A DNA stretch of 64,000 nucleotides from the NCBI RefSeq assembly GCF_007747795.1, contig NZ_CP036275.1, positions 4,146,001 through 4,210,000 of the forward strand, in the 5' to 3' direction. The DNA is from Maioricimonas rarisocia (GTDB taxonomy: Bacteria > Planctomycetota > Planctomycetia > Planctomycetales > Planctomycetaceae). This document shows, in pieces, positions 48,372-56,323 of the stretch (within the stretch, counting starts at the first letter, position 1; every line of letters starts with the position of its first letter). The notes under the pieces were generated by a model, which saw nothing but the letters and a program-made list of their open reading frames with translations, had not been told where the DNA came from and made no database searches. The translations under genes and the position numbers were made by a program.

Positions 48372-50256
48372 CGAACACGATTGCCACAATGCCGCAGACC
48401 GCGAGGAAAACTTTTCCGGCAAGTTGCCCTGTCTGGTAGCCCTGGTTGTACGCGGCCTGGGCGCCGGCGGCCTGAGGCGTCGTCATGCCATTCGAAGCGA
48501 CCTGCTGTCCACCACGGTTCGCGGGCGTCTGACGGTTGCACCGGGGACAGGGATCGCCCGCCTTCACCCCGTCATCCTCGGTGAACTCCGCTCCGCAGTT
48601 CATGCAGCTGTAGACCCAGACGATTTCCGGGAACTGCGGTTCGGGAAACCGCGGTTCCGACATCGTCGGCGGTGTCGCCGCTCCGTGCGGGCCCATCCCT
48701 CGCGACGTGGGAAACGGACTCGAAGGCCGGCTGTTGCGACGGTTCTCCATCTCCTGACGGGCAGCGGCGGCCAGCTGCTCGCGACGGGCTTTCTCTGCCT
48801 CGATCCGCCGCTTCGTCTCCGCGTCGATGTATTCGCGGTCCTCTTCGCCGAGGAAATCGAAGATGTAGCCCTGCTCGCCGTCGGGCGTTTCCAGTACGGC
48901 CACCGACAGGCCGTGGTCCCGCTTCACGTAGCGGCCCTTCACCTGCCGTTCGTCAAGGTCGGTCCACAGCCGCCAGCCGTTGTCGATCTCGTCCGTCGTC
49001 AGAACGATGTCGGCCTTCTCGGGAAAGAACGCGCCGGCGATCTCCCGTTCCAGCCTTGCCCGCACGTACTCCTGGTCCTCGTCGCTCAGATCGTACCAGG
49101 GGAATCCCCGCTGCTGCGAACCGTCGTACAGCTGCACCTCGCCGTCGCTCACCCGCACATAGGTCGCCACAAACGATTTTCCATTGTACTGCGTCCATTT
49201 TCGCAGGTAGCCCGTACGACGGTGGCGGGCCAGTTCCAGTTCGCTGAGCGATTCGTCCGGCGGATCGCGGTACGCCAGCGGCATCTCGTGCAAACGTCCT
49301 TCTTCCTTCAGGGCATCCTGCAACCAGATCAGGTCGTCACGGCTCAGCTGCGCAAGCGGCAGCGTCGTGAATCCGCGACCGGTCAGCTTCAGATCCTTGC
49401 CCGAGATGCTGAAGAACCGGGCCCGTGCCTTGTTGCCCTTCCTGTCGGTCCAGATCCGCTCGTCGCGCAGACCCGCCTGGGGGACGACTTCCGGATCCTG
49501 CATGGCCGCGGGGTCGTCGGGCGAGAGCCGGTATGCCAGCGGAAGGCGGTTGAGCTGATTGTTGCGGCGCAGGTATTCCCGGACCCAGTCGATGTCGGAC
49601 GCACTCAGGTTCGCGAGCGGCACACGCACGACGCCGCTACCGGTCACCTTGATCTGCACATCCTCCCGGAACAGCGAGAAGTAGGTGCCGGTCACCTGCT
49701 TGCCATTCGAGTCGGTCCAGACCCGCTCGGCATTGCGATCGTACGATTCCTCTGCGGGAGTCGTCGCATCGGAAGGGGAAGTATCGGTCCCGGTCGCCGG
49801 CATCGTCGCCGTATCTTTCTTTTCGCGGTAGGCGAACGGCAACTGGTCGAGTTTGTCTTCGCGGCGGAGGACTTCGCGAATCCAGTCCACGTCTTCGTCG
49901 CTCAACGTCGCCAGCGGGATCCGTTGAATCCGGCCGCCGACCTTCAACAGCACATTGCCCGAAAGAACGCCCGAAAACTTTGCCTTCTGCTGCCTGCCCT
50001 GACGATCGGTCCAGGTCCGCTCCTGGGATCGATCGTACGGATCGGCAACGTCTTCTCCGACTGCTTCGGATGTATCAGCCGCCTCGTCCTGACCGCGGAC
50101 GATCGCCGTGGGCGTCAGCACAAAGGCCACGAGACTGAGCACGGCAAACACCGTGAACTCGTGAGGAATCGGCGAAAGGGGACGGGTCAGTGAGCTGAGG
50201 CCCTGAACGGGATGTGGGTCCGCATGGCCCGGACGCCGGCAGGCAGAGATCGTCAT
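48346..50256 (-). CDS. Secreted/membrane protein with five SHD1 repeats, zinc ribbon and C-terminal helix
   Basis: A 636-residue protein whose hydrophobic stretch at 34-55 (TVFAVLSLVAFVLTPTAIV) acts as a signal peptide or anchor. Five SHD1-like repeats, each starting [RK]xWTDxxGxxxxAxF, lie at about 79-131, 177-230, 267-317, 350-402 and 428-482; the fifth is divergent. A charged helix follows, then a zinc ribbon with Cys 551, 554, 570 and 573, and a membrane helix at 613-631. SHD1 is a peptide-binding module first known from yeast Sla1 and enriched in planctomycetes. The role is unknown. Confidence 0.88.
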   Translation of the reverse strand: MTISACRRPGHADPHPVQGLSSLTRPLSPIPHEFTVFAVLSLVAFVLTPTAIVRGQDEAADTSEAVGEDVADPYDRSQERTWTDRQGRQQKAKFSGVLSGNVLLKVGGRIQRIPLATLSDEDVDWIREVLRREDKLDQLPFAYREKKDTATMPATGTDTSPSDATTPAEESYDRNAERVWTDSNGKQVTGTYFSLFREDVQIKVTGSGVVRVPLANLSASDIDWVREYLRRNNQLNRLPLAYRLSPDDPAAMQDPEVVPQAGLRDERIWTDRKGNKARARFFSISGKDLKLTGRGFTTLPLAQLSRDDLIWLQDALKEEGRLHEMPLAYRDPPDESLSELELARHRRTGYLRKWTQYNGKSFVATYVRVSDGEVQLYDGSQQRGFPWYDLSDEDQEYVRARLEREIAGAFFPEKADIVLTTDEIDNGWRLWTDLDERQVKGRYVKRDHGLSVAVLETPDGEQGYIFDFLGEEDREYIDAETKRRIEAEKARREQLAAAARQEMENRRNSRPSSPFPTSRGMGPHGAATPPTMSEPRFPEPQFPEIVWVYSCMNCGAEFTEDDGVKAGDPCPRCNRQTPANRGGQQVASNGMTTPQAAGAQAAYNQGYQTGQLAGKVFLAVCGIVAIVFVIQKASGK

Positions 50257-50598
50257 GCGCGCACCAGAAGAGAGGAAGAAAAGAAATCAGGATTCCGTCA
50301 ATGTTACCGTCGCGGGATCAAGGCACAAGTCCCGTCGAAAACGGCGTTGTGTCGCTCCCATTTCGTCAGCGAATCCGTCTGCTGCACGCCCTGATCCGGC
50401 CGGTCTGATCACGGCCAGTTGACTGCGTGTGCGGACTGATCGGGTTGGCGAAACCGTCCTGACAGACCTGGCGTCGGATCGCGAATTCGGCTGCCACGTC
50501 GCAGGAAACTGCCGCCACGTTTCCGGGGCGCGGTTACGTTTGAGGCGAAGCAGACGCCGCCGCGCGTCGTTCCGTTTCTGACAGAGGACCCTGACGCG
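50257..50598. other. Divergent intergenic region
   Basis: This 342-base gap between the SHD1-protein gene and the TIGR03000-like gene should hold both promoters. A TTGACT occurs at about 50418, but no -10 box lies at the right distance. No hairpin, RNA gene or coding sequence was recognised. Confidence 0.3.
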
Positions 50599-51162
50599 AT
50601 GAACCGCACGCGCACACTTGGACAATCGACGGCCCTTCTGCTGGCCTGTTCCGCCGTGACCTTCGCCGGCACTCCCGATGCGACGGTGATCCGGCAGACC
50701 GGGTGCCCCTGCCGCGATGGAGCCGCTCCTGTGGCAGCCGCTCCGATGGCCCCGCAGTTCGCCGGCCCGATCTCGCCGATGCCGGGACCGATCAGCCCGT
50801 ACTACCGTCCGCTGCCGCGTGTGGCTCCGCCGCCCGGCACCCTGGGCCGGACGTACCGACTGCGATCGCGCCCGGTTCCGGTGGAGAAGCATCCGCGGGT
50901 CGCGATGATCGACGTGCATGTCGAGAATGCCGTCGACGTGACGGTGCGAGGAACCAACGACTACCGCGTGGAAGACACACTCGATGGCTTTCAGGATGAC
51001 GACGATCCGTCACTGTGGCGGTTCGAGTCGAAGCCGCTTGTTCCCGGGCTGCCCCACATCTATGAAGTGGAAGTCGAGTACGCCACGCCTGAGGGAACAA
51101 CGACGAGCAAGCAGCTTTACGTCCGTCTGATCATGGGGCGGATCGTCGAACTGAAGATCTGA
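50599..51162 (+). CDS. Secreted protein with TIGR03000-like C-terminal domain
   Basis: A 187-residue product with a signal peptide (LGQSTALLLACSAVTFAG) and a Pro/Ala-rich linker. The C-terminal beta domain (about 105-187: VAMIDVHVENAVDVTVRG, LVPGLPHIYEVEVEY, QLYVRLIMGRIVELKI) resembles the small TIGR03000 domain of planctomycete secreted proteins. GAGG lies about 10 bases before the ATG. CPCRDG near the N-terminus of the mature protein could be a disulfide or metal site. Function unknown. It converges with the spoVG gene, with a hairpin between them. Confidence 0.7.
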   Translation: MNRTRTLGQSTALLLACSAVTFAGTPDATVIRQTGCPCRDGAAPVAAAPMAPQFAGPISPMPGPISPYYRPLPRVAPPPGTLGRTYRLRSRPVPVEKHPRVAMIDVHVENAVDVTVRGTNDYRVEDTLDGFQDDDDPSLWRFESKPLVPGLPHIYEVEVEYATPEGTTTSKQLYVRLIMGRIVELKI

Positions 51163-51174
51163 GGCAGGCCTCGC

Positions 51175-51206
51175 ATGGCGGCAGCGGGAACCCCTGGTGC
51201 CGCCAT
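51175..51206. terminator. Hairpin between convergent genes
   Basis: Perfect 9-base arms ATGGCGGCA and TGCCGCCAT with a 14-base loop lie 13 bases behind the TIGR03000-like gene and 27 bases behind the facing spoVG gene. It may act on both transcripts, but there is no T-run in either direction. Confidence 0.45.
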
Positions 51207-51232
51207 CGATGGATCGATGAGGAGCGGCCGGA

Positions 51233-51922
51233 TCAGACGACGCCGGCGCCGAACTCGTCATCCTCGTCGCGGGTTCGCCACGTGGCTCCGCCGGCGGCAG
51301 CAGCACCACTCACTTCGCGGGACGCCTCCTGAGAGTGATGCGGCTTTCGCGGCACGCTGGCAGGCGGCTCGATTCGCCGCTGGGCCGGCGTCAGCATCGC
51401 GCCATCGCCGTCGTGCGAAGCCTCGTGCGTCTTCGCTCCGGTGACGCCTCGAGGCGGCCCCCCCATGTGGCACTCATCGTCCCCCAGGTCACTGTCGCCG
51501 TATGACTCTTCGCCATAGTCGTCGTAGCGGCAGATGTAACCCGGCTCCCGCGAGAGGATCAGTTCCTGCTCGTAGGCTTCGAGCACTTCCTTCTGAATCA
51601 GATCGCGACACTCCGAATTGATCGGGTGGGCGATGTCGGCATAGAGCTTCGCACGCCCGTCGTGCCCCTTGCTGGCACGATCGTCATGCAGTTTCGATCC
51701 ACACTGGTTGCAGAAGACAGCACGCAGGTTGTTCTTGGTGCCGCAGCGGGGGCAGCGATCGGTCAGTTTGCGGCTGGGCATCGCCACAAACGGCCCTTTG
51801 GTCCCCTTGATGATCTTCAGGTCGCGAACAACGAATGCACCGTCGATGGTGATGGAACAGAATGCCTGCAGCCGCTCCTGCGGATCGTCCATCAGCTTGA
51901 TCCGGACTTCGGTAATCTCCAC
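51233..51922 (-). CDS. spoVG: SpoVG family protein with zinc-ribbon insertion
   Basis: A 229-residue protein, over twice the usual 85-100. The SpoVG core is split: [20 protein letters not shown] through [20 protein letters not shown] (1-51), then a four-cysteine zinc ribbon (Cys 57, 60, 71 and 74), then the remainder ([20 protein letters not shown]). A long acidic and low-complexity tail follows (about 120-229). SpoVG proteins bind DNA or RNA and regulate many genes; the ribbon may add a binding surface. It lies downstream of ispE in the same direction, a neighbourhood also known from Bacillus. Confidence 0.88.
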   Translation of the reverse strand: MEITEVRIKLMDDPQERLQAFCSITIDGAFVVRDLKIIKGTKGPFVAMPSRKLTDRCPRCGTKNNLRAVFCNQCGSKLHDDRASKGHDGRAKLYADIAHPINSECRDLIQKEVLEAYEQELILSREPGYICRYDDYGEESYGDSDLGDDECHMGGPPRGVTGAKTHEASHDGDGAMLTPAQRRIEPPASVPRKPHHSQEASREVSGAAAAGGATWRTRDEDDEFGAGVV

Positions 51923-52032
51923 GGATGACTCCTCCCTGCGAGCATGAACCAGCGCGTCGATGCGCCGGCAGGAACATCACACTGGACCGATGCCGTGTCA
52001 CGGGCGGTACTACTCAGTCGTTACGTCAATCC

Positions 52033-52944
52033 TCAAAGTCCCGTGCTGACCACAAACACTCGTCCCAGACCTTGCGCCCGCAACCGGGCCCCGATTCTGT
52101 GCGCGCTCGCTCCGTTCCGGCAGATCGCGAAGCAGGCGGTCCCACTTCCGCTCATGGCCGCACCCACCGACTCCATCGAGCCGATGGCCCGCAATGTGTT
52201 ACGCACCTGTTCACTCAGTTCCTCGGCCGGAGTCTGCAACGCATTGTGCAGTGCTGTACCGGCCTGACCGAGATCTCCCCGTTTCAGCATCTCCAGCAGT
52301 TGCGCAGACGAGCGGGGGGACGCCTGAGACTGCCATTCCCGAAAGACCGCCGCAGTCGAGAGCCCTTCCCGGGGCCGGACGACAACCAGATGCAGTGGGC
52401 GCCCGAGCGGGACCGGCTCGATCTGTTCACCCCGTCCGCGGCAGACGGCCAGCGCCGGAGAGTCGATGAAGAAGTTCAGGTCACTTCCGAGACCTGCGGC
52501 AATCTGATGAAGCTCAGTGGATGGGAGATCCAGGGACCACAGGCGATTCAGCGCGACGAGTGTCGCCGCCGCATCGCTCGACCCCCCTCCCAGTCCCGCC
52601 TCCATCGGGATCCGCTTCGTCAGCGCAATGCGGGCACCCTGTGAACAGCCGGTGGATTCCTTCAGCGCCGCCGCAGCGCGACAGATGAGGTTGTCGGAAC
52701 CGGTCGAAAGACTCGGCGTGGGCTCGCCGCGACCGGCCGCAGGTTCACCGGCAGGCTGACAGGAGAGCGAGATCCCCCCGCTCGCGTCCGGCTCAAACCG
52801 GAGCGTGTCGTGCAGGCCGATCGAAACCATCACGGTTTCGAGTTCATGATAACCGTCTGGCCGTTTGCCCAGGACCTCAAGAAACAGGTTGAGCTTCGCT
52901 GGCGCCTGAACGACGAGGGACGGCCCGTGTTGCCGAAAGCGCAT
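52033..52944 (-). CDS. ispE: 4-diphosphocytidyl-2-C-methyl-D-erythritol kinase
   Basis: A GHMP kinase of the MEP isoprenoid pathway, phosphorylating CDP-ME at the 2-hydroxyl. Motifs: PAKLNLFLEVLGKRPDGYHE with the substrate-binding Lys and His, the ATP loop IPMEAGLGGGSSDAAATLVA, and AAMSGSGTACFAI near the end. The length of about 303 is normal. ATG was chosen over a GTG three codons upstream. It reads toward spoVG with a gap of 110 bases. The region upstream holds the promoter of the divergent operon and two tandem repeats. Confidence 0.96.
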   Translation of the reverse strand: MRFRQHGPSLVVQAPAKLNLFLEVLGKRPDGYHELETVMVSIGLHDTLRFEPDASGGISLSCQPAGEPAAGRGEPTPSLSTGSDNLICRAAAALKESTGCSQGARIALTKRIPMEAGLGGGSSDAAATLVALNRLWSLDLPSTELHQIAAGLGSDLNFFIDSPALAVCRGRGEQIEPVPLGRPLHLVVVRPREGLSTAAVFREWQSQASPRSSAQLLEMLKRGDLGQAGTALHNALQTPAEELSEQVRNTLRAIGSMESVGAAMSGSGTACFAICRNGASAHRIGARLRAQGLGRVFVVSTGL

Positions 52945-53011
52945 CCGTGTCACGCCCTGTGATGGAAGTGATTAATCAGTGGTGACACTCTGAACGTTCG
53001 CGAATCGCTCT

Positions 53012-53037
53012 CAGTCTTCGCGTTTGCAGTCTTCGCG
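53012..53037. repeat. Two direct repeats of 11 bases
   Basis: CAGTCTTCGCG occurs twice with a period of 15 bases in the 475-base gap between ispE and the envelope operon, followed by a looser CTTCGCACTCGCG. They could be regulator binding sites for ispE or the operon. The rest of the gap holds the operon promoter and no gene. Confidence 0.4.
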
Positions 53038-53230
53038 ACTGCTTCGCACTCGCGATGCACGTCACAGCAGTGGAGCGACACCACCGTCGACGTGAAATCC
53101 TGCGACACAGGAATCTGTATGCGGGAAGGGAAGGCCCAAAACACACGAAAATTAACAGAATCTGATCTTACGCCTGTAAATCGGCTTGTCAATATGCGTT
53201 TCAACACAGGGGCCAACCCACGGTGCCTCG

Positions 53231-53259
53231 TTGACACTCTTCGGGGCACTGCCTAGCAT
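53231..53259 (+). promoter_or_regulatory. Sigma70 promoter of the ExbBD-like operon
   Basis: TTGACA (perfect) and TAGCAT (4 of 6) with a 17-base spacer. Transcription would start near 53266, about 150 bases before the first gene's likely ATG at 53420. Confidence 0.6.
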
Positions 53260-53419
53260 CGTTTCGCCGCTCAAGTGTCTCAAATCCGCAGTTCCAGGGC
53301 TTCCGGTGATTCCAACCGGCGTAGGGCCCGACGTCTTGCTTTCGGCGGCACGCCAACGCATGGTCGAAACTCGTACGCGCACTGAAGCATCTCCCGGTCC
53401 CGGCCACCCCGAACCGGTC

Positions 53420-54277
53420 ATGAAGCTGACGCGGTATGACCGCATCAGTTCCGGCATGATTGCGGCGTTTCTGTTCCTGACTCTCTCGACCGGGGTCGCG
53501 GCCTCTTACTGGTACGCGACGCGTCCCCCGGCCGAACCGCAACTGATTCCCATGGAACTGCTCGACCTTTCCGGTGGCGATCCGGAGGGTGCGACCGACG
53601 AAGCCTTCGAAGTCGAGTCCCCCGAAGAGCTCGTCGACGACGCCTCCCTCGCCGAGGAACTCTCCGAAGAAGTCGAACTGCAGGAAACCCTCGACAACGT
53701 CGTCGAACTCTCCGACCAGGCCGCCATGCAGCTGCAGCAGGTGAACGCATCGGGCGAGCAGAACGTCGGCACCCCCGGTTCGTCCGTGGGAAGCGGCCGC
53801 CGACCGCTCGGGTCCGGTCCCGGTTCCGGCGGACTGCCACGCGAACAGCGGTGGTACATCCGCTATGCGGATCAGGCCGACATCGAAGAGTACGCCAGCC
53901 AGCTCGATCACTTCGGCATCGAACTCGGTGCGCTGTTGCCCGCCGGCGAACTCGTCTACATCTCGAAGCTTTCCTCCCCCGCGCCGCAGGTGCGTCGGGT
54001 CACGACCGGCAGCAACGAGAAGCGGCTGTACATGACCTGGCGCGGCGGCAATCGCCGTCAGGCGGATACGAAACTGTTCGCCAAAGCGGGGATCGACGTG
54101 GGACGATCCGAGATCTTCCACTTCTACCCACCCCAGGTCGAACAGCGGCTTGCCACACTCGAACACAACTATGCCAAGCGGGCGGCGAAGGACATTCGCC
54201 GCACCTATTTCGTTGTTGAACCCAAACCGGGCGGGGCCTACGAACTTGTCGTCACCCGCCAGACGTATTTCCGTTGA
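53420..54277 (+). CDS. TonB/TolA-like single-pass membrane protein
   Basis: A 285-residue protein with one N-terminal helix (about 10-30, MIAAFLFLTLSTGVAASYWY), cytoplasmic start and periplasmic remainder, as in TonB or TolA. An acidic stretch (about 50-110) takes the place of the Pro/Lys linker. A glycine-rich linker follows (VGSGRRPLGSGPGSGG), then a folded domain of about 150 residues (RWYIRYADQADIEEYASQL) that is not a recognisable TonB C-terminal domain. It is the first gene of the operon, ahead of ExbB and two ExbD, so a force-transmitting role is inferred. An ATG at 53360 is an alternative start. Confidence 0.7.
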   Translation: MKLTRYDRISSGMIAAFLFLTLSTGVAASYWYATRPPAEPQLIPMELLDLSGGDPEGATDEAFEVESPEELVDDASLAEELSEEVELQETLDNVVELSDQAAMQLQQVNASGEQNVGTPGSSVGSGRRPLGSGPGSGGLPREQRWYIRYADQADIEEYASQLDHFGIELGALLPAGELVYISKLSSPAPQVRRVTTGSNEKRLYMTWRGGNRRQADTKLFAKAGIDVGRSEIFHFYPPQVEQRLATLEHNYAKRAAKDIRRTYFVVEPKPGGAYELVVTRQTYFR

Positions 54278-54391
54278 AACGTGGTTCCGGTTCCCGTCAC
54301 CGATGATGTACGCCCTCGGCCTGTCCAACCCGACCATTACCGTTCCGACGGTCGACTGCGCTGAACCAACGACTCCAGGGATTGCAATCTG

Positions 54392-55036
54392 ATGAACTCG
54401 GTCCTCGAGTGGTCCGGCCCCGTCATCTACACGGCACTCGGCATTGCCGCGTTGTACGGGGTCTTCTGCGTCGTGTTGCTGATCCGGAAGATCCAGCAGA
54501 AGCGATTCTCCAGCGAGAGTGCCGCCGAACAGTTTCTGGACGACGTCCGCGGTCGACTCCAGAAACGGGACTTCGACGGAGTCGCCGACATGTGCGATTC
54601 CCCGCCTTACTGGTCCAAGGCGACGCCGCAGATGATCCTCTACGCACTCGGCCACAGAGACCGCGGCCCCAACAAGCTGCGGCAACTGCTGGCCGAGAAA
54701 TTCGAGCGGGACGTTCTGGCCGACCTCGAGTATCGGCACTCCTGGATCGGCACCATCGTGAAGACGGCTCCGATGCTGGGGCTGCTCGGAACGGTCAGCG
54801 GCATGATTCTGGCGTTCGCGAAGATCGCGGTCGCCCAGGAGGGAGGCACCAATCCCAGCGTCCTCGCCGAAGACATCAGTCTCGCGCTCTTCACGACGGC
54901 CATGGGATTGACCGTGGCGATTCCACTGACGTTGCTGGGAGCGATGGTGCAGGTCCGCATCGGCAAGCTGACGGACGCCGTGCAGGAACATGTGAGCATC
55001 TTCATGCATGATCTGGAAGCGGCTCTGAGCGACTGA
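54392..55036 (+). CDS. ExbB/TolQ/MotA-type proton channel subunit
   Basis: A 214-residue inner-membrane protein with three helices: an N-terminal one (about 10-31) and a pair with the family motifs TAPMLGLLGTVSGMILAF and ALFTTAMGLTVAIPLTLLG. With ExbD it forms a proton-driven motor that powers TonB, Tol or other systems. The large cytoplasmic loop lies between helices 1 and 2, as expected. Gaps to neighbours are about 110 and 20 bases, and all read rightward. Confidence 0.92.
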   Translation: MNSVLEWSGPVIYTALGIAALYGVFCVVLLIRKIQQKRFSSESAAEQFLDDVRGRLQKRDFDGVADMCDSPPYWSKATPQMILYALGHRDRGPNKLRQLLAEKFERDVLADLEYRHSWIGTIVKTAPMLGLLGTVSGMILAFAKIAVAQEGGTNPSVLAEDISLALFTTAMGLTVAIPLTLLGAMVQVRIGKLTDAVQEHVSIFMHDLEAALSD

Positions 55037-55058
55037 CGCCTCTCTGCAGGACAACACC

Positions 55059-55508
55059 ATGGCCAGAGGACTGTATTCCCATCAGAGCAGTCGTCGTCGC
55101 GTTCCGGTCGACGATGATCTGGACATCACGCCCATGATCGACGTGACGTTCCTGCTGCTGATTTTCTTCATGGTGACCTCGACGATGCAGTCTCCTTCGG
55201 CCCTGCACGTCCCGCCGGCGAAACATGGAGCGGGGGTCGAGATCCGCGATTCCTCGGTGATTTCGATCTTCAACACCGAAGGGCAGCCGGAAATCTACCT
55301 GGCCGACGGCGAACGAAAAAACGGGCCGGTTTCCGTCGGCGATGTCGTCCCGTACGTGCAGGCGGGCGTGGCCGAGCAGAAGACCAACGTCATCATCAAG
55401 GCGGACCGTGACATCCCCTCCGGCATCGTGGAAGAAGTGGCCCGTGCGGCAGCGGAGGTGGAAGGCGTCAGCGGATTCTTTGTCGGAGTGGAAGACAAGT
55501 CGCAGTAG
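55059..55508 (+). CDS. ExbD/TolR-type subunit
   Basis: A 149-residue single-pass protein. The membrane helix starts with LDITPMIDVTFLLLIFFMVT, whose Asp in MIDV is the conserved proton-carrying residue, and the periplasmic domain ends in VIIKADRDIPSGIVEEVARA as in ExbD. Partner of the ExbB gene just upstream. A second, different ExbD follows, so the motor may use a heteromeric rod. Confidence 0.93.
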   Translation: MARGLYSHQSSRRRVPVDDDLDITPMIDVTFLLLIFFMVTSTMQSPSALHVPPAKHGAGVEIRDSSVISIFNTEGQPEIYLADGERKNGPVSVGDVVPYVQAGVAEQKTNVIIKADRDIPSGIVEEVARAAAEVEGVSGFFVGVEDKSQ

Positions 55509-55553
55509 CGGGCCGGCCGGAGCACCGGCGGATTCACCAGACAGACAGTCATC

Positions 55554-56210
55554 ATGCCCATTCTGTTTCGCTGTCACCAATGCCAGCAGTTGATGAGCAT
55601 CGCCCGCCGGCGTGCCGGGGCCGAAGTCCCCTGCCCTTCGTGCGGCGAGACGCTGGTGGTCCCGGACGAACAGTCGAAAGAGGCCCTGCCGGTCAGCGCG
55701 GCCCCCGAAGCGCCATCCGACTGTCACGACCGGACAATGTCCATCGTGCCTGACGATGACGAGGACGAAGAGATCGAGTTCCGGTTGCGGCGTCCCCTGG
55801 GGGATGCGTCCGGCCTGGACATGACGCCGATGGTCGATGTGACGTTTCTGCTGCTGATTTTCTTTATGATCACGGCATCGTTCAGCATTCAGAAATCGAT
55901 GCAGACGCAGCCCCCCGAGTCGAAGGAGGAAGGCGTCTCGCAGACGGTCACGCTCGACGACCTTGCCGACACGTCGGTGATTGTCGAGATCGATGCTGAT
56001 GACCGCATCCGCGTGGACGATCAACCGGTCGCGGGCTTCGCCCAGCTTGTCGATGTCCTCGCAGGAAAACTCGTCAACGAAAGCAAGAACGAACTGCTGA
56101 TCGAACCGGATGCCCGCTGCACCCATGGTGCGGTCGTGGCCGTGATGGACGCCGGTCTGGAAGTGGGCATGCAGCGCATTCGCCGCGTGACCCGCAACGC
56201 GGAAGACTGA
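55554..56210 (+). CDS. ExbD/TolR-type subunit with N-terminal zinc ribbon
   Basis: A 218-residue protein. The N-terminus has a zinc ribbon with Cys 7, 10, 27 and 30 (CHQC and CPSC), which is not part of ExbD. An acidic linker follows (DDDEDEEIEF), then LDMTPMVDVTFLLLIFFMIT with the conserved Asp, and a periplasmic domain (LLIEPDARCTHGAVVAVMDA). The ribbon would lie in the cytoplasm, possibly to bind a regulator or the FHA protein encoded next. It differs enough from the first ExbD not to be a recent duplicate. Confidence 0.9.
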   Translation: MPILFRCHQCQQLMSIARRRAGAEVPCPSCGETLVVPDEQSKEALPVSAAPEAPSDCHDRTMSIVPDDDEDEEIEFRLRRPLGDASGLDMTPMVDVTFLLLIFFMITASFSIQKSMQTQPPESKEEGVSQTVTLDDLADTSVIVEIDADDRIRVDDQPVAGFAQLVDVLAGKLVNESKNELLIEPDARCTHGAVVAVMDAGLEVGMQRIRRVTRNAED

Positions 56211-56323
56211 CAAAGACGGATTCTCATACAGACACTGACATCATCGATCTGCCATGACGGACCGCCCCGAACGGACGCTGGCCCTGTGATCCGCCGGCCG
56301 TTGACAGAAAGCCTCACTCACAC

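Noticed and set aside
48424-50193. Rightward open frame of 589 codons opposite the SHD1-repeat gene
   Set aside because: It is antisense to five recognisable repeats, shows no family motif and has a composition typical of a reversed coding strand.
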